Below, piece after piece: positions 45,543-54,129 of a stretch of 64,000 bases of DNA (the stretch's first letter is position 1; each line of letters opens with the position of its first letter). The DNA is taken from NCBI GenBank assembly GCA_024696945.1, contig JAILGF010000012.1, positions 1 to 64,000 of the forward strand. Reading direction: 5' to 3'. The position numbers and the translations under genes are program-made. Below the pieces are notes generated by a model, which saw only the letters and a list, made by a program, of their open reading frames with translations, ran no database searches and had not been told where the DNA came from. Source of the DNA: Lachnospiraceae bacterium. Lineage in GTDB: Bacteria > Bacillota > Clostridia > Lachnospirales > Lachnospiraceae.

Positions 45543-47555
45543 ATGAAGAAAAATTGCCGCATCATTTGCAAAGCCTTTGCGCTTTTGCTCACCTTCATTA
45601 TGCTGCTATCACTTGTGGATTTCACTCCCGTTCAGGCTGCATCGGATGATGTAAAGGTGGTTTATACATTAAAGCAGCTCAAAAAAGCGATGAAATCCAA
45701 GTCCGAAGGTTCGATCATCTTTAGGACTGAAGTCCATGACTCCATTACCATACCTTCGGTAAAGGCAGCAAAGAACAAGGACGTTTATATTGTCGCCCCT
45801 TATCTGAAGATAAAAAACAAGTCGAAGTTCAATTCGATAACCCTGAAATCCGTGGCTTCCTACACTGAATCGGTTTCGGGGAACACCATCATTTGGTATA
45901 ATCCATTTGAGACGGACTTCATTGTTATGAAGGGCAAGACCATAAACAAGTTGGTATGCCATTGTTCCGGTGATGTTCCGCCTTACATATTAAGGAAGGG
46001 AGCCAAGGTTAAAAGCGTTGAATTTGTCGCCTATGACGGAACGACCAGCACGTCGGATGCAAAGAAGAAAACTGCTTCCATAATGATCCATGGTGAATAT
46101 GATAATGAGTATGACACCAAGGTAACATATTCGTTTGACAAGAATGGACGGATAGTAGGTCTAAAAGAAGAATACTCCGATGGTGATTCCGTATACTCCT
46201 ACAAGTATGATAAAAACGGTAACTGCATCAAGAGCATAAGGCCTGATGGCGATACTATCGAAAGCAAATATGATTCTGATAACAAATTATTGAAAATTGA
46301 ATATATAAGTGATGGTGAAGCATATTACATTGTAAGCAATGAATATGATAAAAATGGAAATCTTGTTCAGAGATTAACCGAAAATATACATGTCACAGGC
46401 AATGTTACGGAATATCATGCATCCTATGAAAACTATAAATATGATAAAAATGGAAGGTGTACTGAAGATATATACGAAAATAAGGAAGATGATATAAAGA
46501 TAACTTTTAAATATTTATATGACAAGGCGGGCAGGTGCATTGAACAGACGATTGTACATAATGGAGATACCGGAATTGTAGAATATTCATATGATGACAA
46601 TGGACTCCTGATTGAAAAGATGGAAAGGTCCGTAGGCAAGGTTGTTATTGATGGATACTCAAGGGATTTCCTTGGTAATGAAATATTTAACGTAAATACA
46701 AATTATTACAAGGATGACGATTCGGAAGACGAATACTACAAATACAGGTATGAAAATTATGTAGGGGAATACCTTGGGGATTATCCGAGGTATGAGGATG
46801 GTTTTGTTTCTCCGGTAGGCGATGTTGAATTTGACAGTGTAGCACATGAGAAGGCAGGTTACACTGTTGTCAGTACTCCAAAAGAGTTTATCGAAGCCAT
46901 TGCTCCCGGAGCCAAGATTATTATCAATCAATATTATATGAATCTGAGTGATTACCTTGAGGAGCTGGATAATGTCAAGTTTAATGCGGATCATCAATAT
47001 GTTCGACTTAATAGGCAGACCGACGGTTATGAACTGGTAATTGATGATGTGGATGATCTGTTCATAAGTGGTGTGAACCCAAATACCAATTATACCGAAC
47101 TTGTGATCGATCCAAGGTATTCGGCCGTATTAAGGTTTGAAAGCTGCGATAATTTAAAGCTTAATTCATTTTGCTGCGGCCATACCGAAAGAGGCGGCTG
47201 TGAAGGTAACGTTATAGACCTTTACAATTGTAAAAATGTTGGAATATACGGAATGGAAATATATGGATGCGGCGTTTACGGAATCGGCGCATATGAAGGC
47301 AGCGGTGACGTTAGGGTATATAACAGCATCATAAGGAGCTGTGAATACGGAATTTATGACTTTACGGACTTAGGTGATAAGGTTATGTTCTCAAACTGCA
47401 TATTCTATAATTCTAATGGCGGTGGGGATTATTTCGGAAGAAATGATGACAGTCCTGATGTGATTTTCAAAAAATGTACCTTTGGAGAAAATGAGACCAA
47501 GGCATTATATTTGAGATCGGAAAATATTTATATTGATTGTATGTGGGATAATTAA
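45543..47555 (+). CDS. Secreted YD-repeat/beta-helix paralogue 2 (long form)
   Basis: The 670-residue protein has the same four-part build as the gene 71 bases upstream: signal peptide (1-32), N-terminal domain with VYTLKQLKKAMK and YTESVSGNTIIW, YD repeats (about 200-390) and a C-terminal beta-helix with CGHTERGGCEGNVIDLYNC and YGCGVYGIGAY. Its first third has a visibly different codon preference (more G/C at third positions, few TAT/GAT clusters) than its middle YD region, which may reflect recombination within the family. GAAAGGAG precedes ATG 45543. Confidence 0.75.
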   Translation: MKKNCRIICKAFALLLTFIMLLSLVDFTPVQAASDDVKVVYTLKQLKKAMKSKSEGSIIFRTEVHDSITIPSVKAAKNKDVYIVAPYLKIKNKSKFNSITLKSVASYTESVSGNTIIWYNPFETDFIVMKGKTINKLVCHCSGDVPPYILRKGAKVKSVEFVAYDGTTSTSDAKKKTASIMIHGEYDNEYDTKVTYSFDKNGRIVGLKEEYSDGDSVYSYKYDKNGNCIKSIRPDGDTIESKYDSDNKLLKIEYISDGEAYYIVSNEYDKNGNLVQRLTENIHVTGNVTEYHASYENYKYDKNGRCTEDIYENKEDDIKITFKYLYDKAGRCIEQTIVHNGDTGIVEYSYDDNGLLIEKMERSVGKVVIDGYSRDFLGNEIFNVNTNYYKDDDSEDEYYKYRYENYVGEYLGDYPRYEDGFVSPVGDVEFDSVAHEKAGYTVVSTPKEFIEAIAPGAKIIINQYYMNLSDYLEELDNVKFNADHQYVRLNRQTDGYELVIDDVDDLFISGVNPNTNYTELVIDPRYSAVLRFESCDNLKLNSFCCGHTERGGCEGNVIDLYNCKNVGIYGMEIYGCGVYGIGAYEGSGDVRVYNSIIRSCEYGIYDFTDLGDKVMFSNCIFYNSNGGGDYFGRNDDSPDVIFKKCTFGENETKALYLRSENIYIDCMWDN

Positions 47556-47613
47556 TTTTACTGCCGTCGAGCGAAGGCGAGTGGGCAATACAAAGTATTA
47601 AGGAGGCAGACAG

Positions 47614-48783
47614 ATGAACAAGTTTTTAAAAAACATATATAAGTTTGTTTTGTTAGCAGCATTGATTATGGCTACCGTGATCATGGTAAAGGGACTTGAG
47701 GTACATGCGGAAGACGGTAAGACTGTCCGTGTTTCAACAGCAAAGGAGATCAAAAAGGCAATAAACAATCCTGATGTTGGCACCATCATTTTCAGAACTC
47801 AGGCTTATATTGACGTTACTATAAAGGCTAACAAGGATGCTTCTTCAAAGTTCTTTATTGTGGATTCGCCTAATGCCAATATTACAAACAAGGCAGTGTT
47901 TGCAAGTATAGATATACAGTCTGCAAAAACATTTACTGAAAGTGCCTCAGGAAACAAAATATCGTTAACCGGATATTTTGATGACTCATTAAACGGATTT
48001 ACGGTATCAAAAAATAAAAAGGTTGAAAGCCTTACATTAAACAATTTTTACTACAATCCCGGTTACAAATTAAAAAAAGGCGCAAAAGTAAAGGAACTGA
48101 CCATTGTAAAGCTTGACAAGGATGATACTCCTTTTATGGTAACCCTTAACAGCAAGAACAAAACCGGAAAAATCTCCATTATAGATTATTGGGATTTTGA
48201 GGAAAAGTTTAGTTTTACAATTGACAAAAACGGTCGTCTTACAAGAGTAATCTGTGACTCTGAAAATGTAGAAAACTATTTTGATTATAAATACGAGTAT
48301 GATAAAAACGGCAATCTACTGTCAGTTACAGGTGAAGATAACGGAAATGGCGGATGTGACTATTTTTCATATTCGGGAAACAAGCTTGTAAATAAGAAGG
48401 TGGGAGTTTTTTCAGTTGCTAACACACAATATGAATATGACAAAAAGGGAAGACTTGTACATGAGTTAAGTAATTATGAATATAACATGGACAATATTAC
48501 GGAATATGAAACATCCGATGTTGATTATGAATATGATAAAAAGGGCAGACTGACATATTATAGATTTGAGTATGTAGAATCCGGATATTTTTATGAGTAC
48601 TCATACCAATACAATTCAAAGGGATTCTTAACAAAAGTTTATTGCAATGAATCAGGTGCTTTGTCAGAATCTACCTACGAGTACAATAAAGCCGGAGATA
48701 TGCTGAAGTTTACCAATGTATCTGAAGGTTATACCGATGTCATAGAATCAAAATATGATGAACTTGGAAACAAAATAAATTAA
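47614..48783 (+). CDS. Secreted YD-repeat paralogue 3 (short form, no beta-helix)
   Basis: The 389-residue protein keeps the signal peptide (1-30), the N-terminal domain (IKKAINNPDVGTIIFRT, FTESASGNKISL) and YD repeats (YEYDKNGNLL, YEYDKKGRL) to the very end, but lacks the beta-helix. It ends cleanly at ESKYDELGNKIN, just where long forms turn into the linker before the helix. AAGGAGGCAGACAG before ATG 47614 is a strong ribosome binding site. It is followed 13 bases later by the GGDEF fusion gene, so the two are probably co-transcribed. Confidence 0.75.
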   Translation: MNKFLKNIYKFVLLAALIMATVIMVKGLEVHAEDGKTVRVSTAKEIKKAINNPDVGTIIFRTQAYIDVTIKANKDASSKFFIVDSPNANITNKAVFASIDIQSAKTFTESASGNKISLTGYFDDSLNGFTVSKNKKVESLTLNNFYYNPGYKLKKGAKVKELTIVKLDKDDTPFMVTLNSKNKTGKISIIDYWDFEEKFSFTIDKNGRLTRVICDSENVENYFDYKYEYDKNGNLLSVTGEDNGNGGCDYFSYSGNKLVNKKVGVFSVANTQYEYDKKGRLVHELSNYEYNMDNITEYETSDVDYEYDKKGRLTYYRFEYVESGYFYEYSYQYNSKGFLTKVYCNESGALSESTYEYNKAGDMLKFTNVSEGYTDVIESKYDELGNKIN

Positions 48784-48796
48784 AGGAATTTAACTC

Positions 48797-50701
48797 ATGA
48801 AGAAGAAAATCGGAGTTTTCGCAAACGGTTGGTCAGGTGAATTCTTAAAATATGCCGTAACCGGTATTCAGAATGCCGCGAAGAAAGAAGGAACGGATAT
48901 ATTCCTCTTTACAACCTACATCCTTTCGGCTGATAATACAAAAAACAATATGTGTCAGCTGAACCTTTTCCATCTTCCTAAACCGGAGGATTTTGCAGGA
49001 ATTATTATTCTTACCAATTCCTTTAACATTCCCGATGAGGCGGAAAGGATCAAGCATCTGTTTGTTGATAAGGGTGTACCGGCTCTTAGTCTTGAGATAA
49101 AAATTGACGGTGCAGCATTTATGGGAACCGGCAACAGGAAGGGTATGTATGATGCAGTCGAGCATCTTATTACCGTTCATAATTGCAAGAAGATCATATA
49201 TTGTGCCGGAATAAAAGACAACCAGGAAAACATTATAAGGAAAAATGCTGTTGTCGAAGCACTAAAAGACCATAACCTCGAACTCATGGCGGAGCTTCCG
49301 GGTGATTATGGTTATTATACTACATCTGAGCAGGTTAGACTCTATCTGGAAAACGGAAACGAATTACCTGATGCTTTCGTATGCGCAAATGACCATATGG
49401 CTATGGGAACGGTTGCGACCTTGAATAATCACGGTTATAACGTTCCCGGAGATGTACTTGTAACAGGATTTGATTTCTTGGCAGACGGTCAGGCTACATT
49501 CCCTATGCTGGCATCTGTAAACCGTGCATGGGATAGACTTGGTGAAAAAGCATATTATAAGCTGATGGAGCTTATAGAAAAGCCTGATCCAACTTTTGAG
49601 CAGTACTTTGATCCTGTATTTATTCCTTCCGAAAGCTGTGGTTGTGAGCCGACTGAGGAGAATAAACAGCTGAGACTTTCTACAATACGTGGAGCATATA
49701 CAAAGAGATCTGAGTCGACACTTATGGATCTATACTTCTCGCAGTTAAGAATATCTTCCACAGAGGTTTTAAACGAAGAAGATTTCAATGATAAGATAGG
49801 CTGGATACTTGAAAAAGGTAAGTATCCCAACGGAGATTTCTATTTTTGTATCGAACCGGACTTTTTTAAGATAGATGAAGAAGAATATCCTGAAAGAATA
49901 CGCGGTTACAGTGATAGAATGTACATGATCTACGGCAGGGAAAACGGAGAAAGTATTGAACCAAGATATTTTAGCAAAAAGGACCTTTTGCCGGTATATA
50001 ATTCCGCTGATGATAAGTCAGATCTGTATATACTTATCCCGATGAGCTATATGAAATTTATCATAGGCTATATAGTACTTAAAAACGATACGAAAATGCT
50101 TTTTGAAAGAACGTTGCGTATCTGGGTCACTAATATGGATACTTTTTTCATAAATCTGAAAAGGTATATAGTAGCTCAACAGGCAAATAAAAAGCTTAAG
50201 GAAATCTACATGACGGATTTCCTTACCGGTATGTATAACAGGATGGGTTGCGATAAGATCCTGTATTCCTTTATCGATGAATGTAAACAGAATAATAAAA
50301 CTTCTGTGTTATTGTTTGCCGATATAGACAGAATGAAGGATATAAACGATATACACGGTCACTTAAACGGCGATCTTGCCATAAAAGCAACAGCTGACGC
50401 TTTAAAAGCCTGCCTTCCTTCAAATGAATGGCATTTCGGAAGATACGGTGGCGACGAATTCATAGTAGTTGGAAGCATGGAAAGCATAGAGGGAGATGCA
50501 TCAGAATTTCAGACCAAGCTGATAAAGGATGTTGAAGCATATATCGAACGACAGTCATTAAGCTTTACTCTTTCGGTAAGTATCGGATATTGTGTTATAA
50601 AACCGGATGATACAAGGAATATAACCGATTATGTGAAGATAGCCGATAATTCCATGTATGAGCAGAAACAGAAGGCTCACAAAAGACATGATTTAATATA
50701 G
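48797..50701 (+). CDS. LacI-like sugar-binding sensor fused to a GGDEF diguanylate cyclase
   Basis: The 634-residue soluble protein begins directly with a Peripla_BP_3/LacI-type ligand domain (about 1-280, KIGVFANGWSGEF, PDAFVCANDHMAMGTV, VLVTGFDF) without a helix-turn-helix or signal peptide. A middle region (about 290-460) of unknown type follows, then a GGDEF domain (about 470-634) with intact RYGGDEF near residue 549-555. An inhibitory RxxD site is not present at the usual place. GGDEF domains make c-di-GMP from two GTP. I infer a cytoplasmic sugar-responsive cyclase. It lies in the middle of the secreted paralogue array and may control it. Confidence 0.9.
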   Translation: MKKKIGVFANGWSGEFLKYAVTGIQNAAKKEGTDIFLFTTYILSADNTKNNMCQLNLFHLPKPEDFAGIIILTNSFNIPDEAERIKHLFVDKGVPALSLEIKIDGAAFMGTGNRKGMYDAVEHLITVHNCKKIIYCAGIKDNQENIIRKNAVVEALKDHNLELMAELPGDYGYYTTSEQVRLYLENGNELPDAFVCANDHMAMGTVATLNNHGYNVPGDVLVTGFDFLADGQATFPMLASVNRAWDRLGEKAYYKLMELIEKPDPTFEQYFDPVFIPSESCGCEPTEENKQLRLSTIRGAYTKRSESTLMDLYFSQLRISSTEVLNEEDFNDKIGWILEKGKYPNGDFYFCIEPDFFKIDEEEYPERIRGYSDRMYMIYGRENGESIEPRYFSKKDLLPVYNSADDKSDLYILIPMSYMKFIIGYIVLKNDTKMLFERTLRIWVTNMDTFFINLKRYIVAQQANKKLKEIYMTDFLTGMYNRMGCDKILYSFIDECKQNNKTSVLLFADIDRMKDINDIHGHLNGDLAIKATADALKACLPSNEWHFGRYGGDEFIVVGSMESIEGDASEFQTKLIKDVEAYIERQSLSFTLSVSIGYCVIKPDDTRNITDYVKIADNSMYEQKQKAHKRHDLI

Positions 50702-50715
50702 AAGGATATACAAAA

Positions 50716-51648
50716 ATGAAAATAGTGTTTTTGGATCGTAAAACCATTGGTGAGGACATTGATCTTTCGGGTTTCAACAGCTTCGGAGAGGTTGTTATGT
50801 ACGATTTCTCATATCCGGATGAGGTACCGGACAGAGTAAAGGACGCAGACATTATCGTACTCAACAAAACAAGAATAGACGAAAGCACCATAGGAACAGC
50901 AGAAAATCTTAAACTTGTATGCGTAACTGCAACAGGAACCAACAATCTTGACAAAGACTATCTTGCGAAAAATGGTATAGAGTGGCGTAATGTTGCCGGA
51001 TATTCCACTGAAACTGTTGCGCAGCATACATTTGCGCTTTTATTCTATCTGTTTGAACATCTCGGTTATTATGATGAATACGTTAAAAGCGAAAGATATG
51101 CCGGAGACAGACTGTTTACACATTTTGAGAAGAATTTTCACGAATTGAACGCTAAAACCTGGGGAATAATCGGTTTGGGAGCCATAGGACACAGAGTCGC
51201 TGAGATTGCAGGAGCCTTTGGGTGTAAGGTTCAGTATTTTTCAACTTCAGGGAAAAACCATGATGAAAAAATAAAGGAAGTAAGCTTTGAACAGTTGCTT
51301 GCTACTTCAGATATTGTTTCAATCCATGCTCCGTTAAACACAGACACGGAAAATCTGATAAATGCAGCAGCATTAAAACAGATGAAGCCTTCCTCGATTC
51401 TTTTAAATCTAGGAAGAGGACCGATCGTAAATGAAGAAGATCTCTGCGAAGCACTTGATAACGGAATAATAGCCGGTGCCGGACTTGATGTACTAAGCGA
51501 GGAACCTATGAGAAAGGACAGTCCTTTCTTAAAACTTAAAAATCCCGAAAAAGTTTTCATTACACCTCATATTGCATGGGCATCGATCGAAGCAAGAGTA
51601 AGGCTGATGAAGATAATAGAAGATCAGATAAGAGAGTGGATTGGGTAG
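50716..51648 (+). CDS. D-2-hydroxyacid dehydrogenase (glycerate dehydrogenase-like)
   Basis: The 310-residue enzyme has the D-isomer-specific dehydrogenase fold: an NAD-binding GLGAIG near residues 154-159, Arg in LNLGRGPIVNEEDL, Glu in LSEEP and His in TPHIAWAS as the catalytic trio. Members reduce hydroxypyruvate, glyoxylate or other 2-oxo acids with NAD(P)H in the cytoplasm. It follows the GGDEF gene by 14 bases, with AGAAGGA upstream. Its link with the surrounding secreted proteins is unclear. The substrate is not determinable from the sequence. Confidence 0.9.
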   Translation: MKIVFLDRKTIGEDIDLSGFNSFGEVVMYDFSYPDEVPDRVKDADIIVLNKTRIDESTIGTAENLKLVCVTATGTNNLDKDYLAKNGIEWRNVAGYSTETVAQHTFALLFYLFEHLGYYDEYVKSERYAGDRLFTHFEKNFHELNAKTWGIIGLGAIGHRVAEIAGAFGCKVQYFSTSGKNHDEKIKEVSFEQLLATSDIVSIHAPLNTDTENLINAAALKQMKPSSILLNLGRGPIVNEEDLCEALDNGIIAGAGLDVLSEEPMRKDSPFLKLKNPEKVFITPHIAWASIEARVRLMKIIEDQIREWIG

Positions 51649-51677
51649 GATATAAAGATTAAAGGAGAAAAAGGCTT

Positions 51678-52775
51678 ATGAAGATAAACAGAGGCAGATT
51701 ATTAGGAAAAGCTTTAATGACCGTAGCTTTAGCTTTATTTACGATTTTTATTATAAAGGTTTGCCCTGTACACGCAGAGATAAGAGAGACGGTAACTGTA
51801 AATAATTCTAAACAGTTAAAAGCAGCCATGAAGAATCCTGAAGTAGGTACTATCATTCTTAATACGGAAGCATATATAAATATTACTATTAAGAACGTAA
51901 AAGGAGCTGAAGATAAAGCTCTCACAATAATGGCTCCTAATGCTTCCATAAATAATAAAGCTGTTTTTGACCAGATTGATATAGTTTCTGTTGGCCGTTA
52001 TAAAGAAAATGTGTCAGGTAATAATATATTCCTTGGCGGGTATATGATGGACTTTAGCAGCATTGAGGTCGCAAAGAAGAAAAAGGTAAAAAGCCTCTCA
52101 TTTTATCTTGATGGGATTAGCTATCCTAAGTATACACTAAGAAAAGGCGCTAAGATTGAAAATATAAATATTATCATTCTTGGATATAACGGTGGAGTTG
52201 AAGAACCGACTGATCTGAACTTTGATCCTGATAAAAGGCAATATACTTTGGAAATTGTCAACCAAAGTGATTGCTATGAAAAATATGATATAAAGATTGA
52301 TAAAAGAGGAAATGTAACAAGTGCGACATGTGAATCCGACGGCGCTGAGTTTGCTTATGATTATTCTTATAAATATGATTCAAACGGTAAAATAAAAAAA
52401 ATTAAAGGTCACGACAATGAAAACGGTAATTTTACAATAGTATTTAAATATTCCGGTAATCTGCTAACAGAATATGACTTTAACAGCAGCAGCTTCACTT
52501 TATCAGACAATATAAAATATACCTATGATGAAAAAGGAAATATAATTTTATCTGAATATCATCACACAGATTCGATAGACGGTCAGTTATTAAAGGATAA
52601 CAGTGTTACTGAGTACAGATATGACAGTAAAAACAGGATTACGTACGAAAAGAGAATTTATAATAACGGCTTATATTATGAGTATATTTATAAATATAAT
52701 AAAGCCGGTGAACGTATAGAAACAGAAACAAATACAGGAATGGATACGGTTAGGAATCATAATGCAGATATATGA
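51678..52775 (+). CDS. Secreted YD-repeat paralogue 4 (short form) overlapping a reverse transcriptase gene
   Basis: The 365-residue short form has a signal peptide (1-35), the N-terminal domain (LKAAMKNPEVGTIILNT, YKENVSGNNIFL) and YD repeats (YKYDSNGKI, YTYDEKGNI, YRYDSKNRI). The last 13 residues (TGMDTVRNHNADI) do not resemble the family. They are encoded where the ribosome binding site and start of the reverse transcriptase lie, with a 14-base overlap. The original 3' end seems to have been replaced when the reverse transcriptase gene arrived, or the overlap evolved for coupling. GGAGAAAAAGG precedes the ATG. Confidence 0.75.
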   Translation: MKINRGRLLGKALMTVALALFTIFIIKVCPVHAEIRETVTVNNSKQLKAAMKNPEVGTIILNTEAYINITIKNVKGAEDKALTIMAPNASINNKAVFDQIDIVSVGRYKENVSGNNIFLGGYMMDFSSIEVAKKKKVKSLSFYLDGISYPKYTLRKGAKIENINIIILGYNGGVEEPTDLNFDPDKRQYTLEIVNQSDCYEKYDIKIDKRGNVTSATCESDGAEFAYDYSYKYDSNGKIKKIKGHDNENGNFTIVFKYSGNLLTEYDFNSSSFTLSDNIKYTYDEKGNIILSEYHHTDSIDGQLLKDNSVTEYRYDSKNRITYEKRIYNNGLYYEYIYKYNKAGERIETETNTGMDTVRNHNADI

Positions 52776-53997
52776 TTATGCATTTGAAAAAGACAAATGG
52801 GAACGGTTTTATGAAAGTTATTCATCAAATGAGCATGTATATAAAGCTGACGTAAAAAAATTACGAGCATATATTGATTCTGAGAAATATCTTGAAGTTT
52901 TAAGAACATATGAAATAACCGGGGAATTCAGCGTTCCTGAGCTTATTATGCTCAACAAAAAAGGAACCGAAAAGAAGAGAATTGTATTTTCCTTTGATGA
53001 TGAAGCTTCGTTACTTTTAAAGTTCTTTGGTTATTACCTTCATACTTATGATGAAAGCTTCTGCGACAATCTATATTCATTTAGGAAGGAAAGAAGCGTA
53101 AAAACAGCAGTTGCCAGGCTGTTAAAGGTTAAAAACCTATCCTTGATGTACGGCGTTAAGCTCGATATACATGACTACTTTAATTCTGCTGATACGGATA
53201 TTATAATAGAAAAAGTAAAGACAGCTTTACCGGGTCAGGATAAGTTGGTATGTTTGATCGAAAGCATATTAACTGATGATAATATTAAAATAAGGGATTC
53301 GCATGATAAAGATCGTGTCAGTATAAATGGCGGTATTCATAAGGGAATGATGGCCGGCAGTCCTTTGTCTCCGTTCCTTGCAAATCTGTATCTGGACGAA
53401 CTTGATAGACACTTTGAAGGAAAAGACGGTTTTTATGTCAGATATTCCGACGACATAATATTTTTCGCCGATACTGAGGAAAAATGTCGAGAGGAACTGG
53501 AATATATAAATAAAGTCCTTGCAGAAAACAGGCTAACTCTTAATCCCGATAAGGTAATGAAGATCGCTCCCGGTGAAAGCTTTGAGTTTCTTGGGTTTTC
53601 ATTCAGTAACGGAAACGTAGATGTAGCCAAATCTTCATTTGAAAAGATAAAGAAAAAGCTTAAACGTAAGGCAAGAGCAGTCCTAAGGTGGAAGCTGAAG
53701 AAAAATGCGGAGCCTGAAAAAACAGCCCGGGTATATATAAAATATTTTAACCGTAAATTTTTTGAAAATCCTATAAAATCGGAGCTTACCTGGTGCAGAT
53801 GGTATTTTCCCATAATAACGACTGACGTAACATTAAAGGAAATTGACCATTATATGCAGGAATGTATAAGATTTCTTTATACCGGAAAGCATACAAAAAG
53901 AAATTTCAATCTACGATATGATGACATTAAGAAGCTTGGATATAGATCACTGGTTAATGAATTCCACAAGGAAGCACCTAAAGAAGGAATCCTGTAA
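52762..53997 (+). CDS. Stand-alone reverse transcriptase (group II intron-like RT)
   Basis: The 411-residue protein carries the RT core: KLDIHDYFNS with Asp135 (motif A), GIHKGMMAGSPLSPFLANLY at 191-210 (motif B), YSDD at 228-231 in place of the common YADD (motif C), and FEFLGFSF (motif E). The last 120 residues are basic and helical with LYTGKHTKRN and LGYRSLVNEF, like a short thumb/maturase-X-like region. There is no HNH endonuclease. No group II intron RNA, retron msr/msd or DGR template repeat is seen beside it. AGGAA before ATG 52762 lies in the preceding paralogue, so the genes are translationally coupled. A terminator overlaps its stop codon. Its role is unknown. Confidence 0.9.
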   Translation: MQIYDYAFEKDKWERFYESYSSNEHVYKADVKKLRAYIDSEKYLEVLRTYEITGEFSVPELIMLNKKGTEKKRIVFSFDDEASLLLKFFGYYLHTYDESFCDNLYSFRKERSVKTAVARLLKVKNLSLMYGVKLDIHDYFNSADTDIIIEKVKTALPGQDKLVCLIESILTDDNIKIRDSHDKDRVSINGGIHKGMMAGSPLSPFLANLYLDELDRHFEGKDGFYVRYSDDIIFFADTEEKCREELEYINKVLAENRLTLNPDKVMKIAPGESFEFLGFSFSNGNVDVAKSSFEKIKKKLKRKARAVLRWKLKKNAEPEKTARVYIKYFNRKFFENPIKSELTWCRWYFPIITTDVTLKEIDHYMQECIRFLYTGKHTKRNFNLRYDDIKKLGYRSLVNEFHKEAPKEGIL

Positions 53998-54022
53998 AAT
54001 ATTTGATTACAGGATTCTTTTT
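53987..54022 (+). terminator. Terminator overlapping the reverse transcriptase stop codon
   Basis: GAATCCTGTAA (53987-53997, including the stop) pairs perfectly with TTACAGGATTC (54007-54017), followed by five T residues. It ends the 47614-53997 transcript unit. Confidence 0.93.
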
Positions 54023-54061
54023 AAATTTATTAAAACTATTAGTGATTTTTTTAGGAAAATA

Positions 54062-54070
54062 TGGTAAACT
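54062..54070 (+). promoter_or_regulatory. TGn-extended -10 element of the Ig-repeat protein gene
   Basis: TGG-TAAACT lies in TATGGTAAACTTAAT, 60 bases upstream of the gene. The -35 is weak. It shares the 15-base pattern seen upstream of 43438. Confidence 0.5.
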
Positions 54071-54129
54071 TAATTTGCTATATTTTAAGAATTATTATTG
54101 GTTTACTTTAAAAATATGAGGAGGTAAAA

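Noticed and set aside
47562-47587. GC-rich spacer hairpin between paralogues 2 and 3
   Set aside because: TGCC/GGCA ends pair, but the inner part has mismatches; too weak to call. It does share the GCGAAG core with the element at 30098-30116.
52762-53997. Diversity-generating retroelement
   Set aside because: Motif B has SPLSP rather than the SQ form of DGR enzymes, and I saw no A-biased template/variable repeat pair or Avd-like gene nearby.
52762-53997. Group II intron or retron
   Set aside because: No intron domain V/VI-like RNA, no HNH domain, no msr/msd-like inverted repeats beside the gene. The start overlaps a coding gene instead of an intron RNA.
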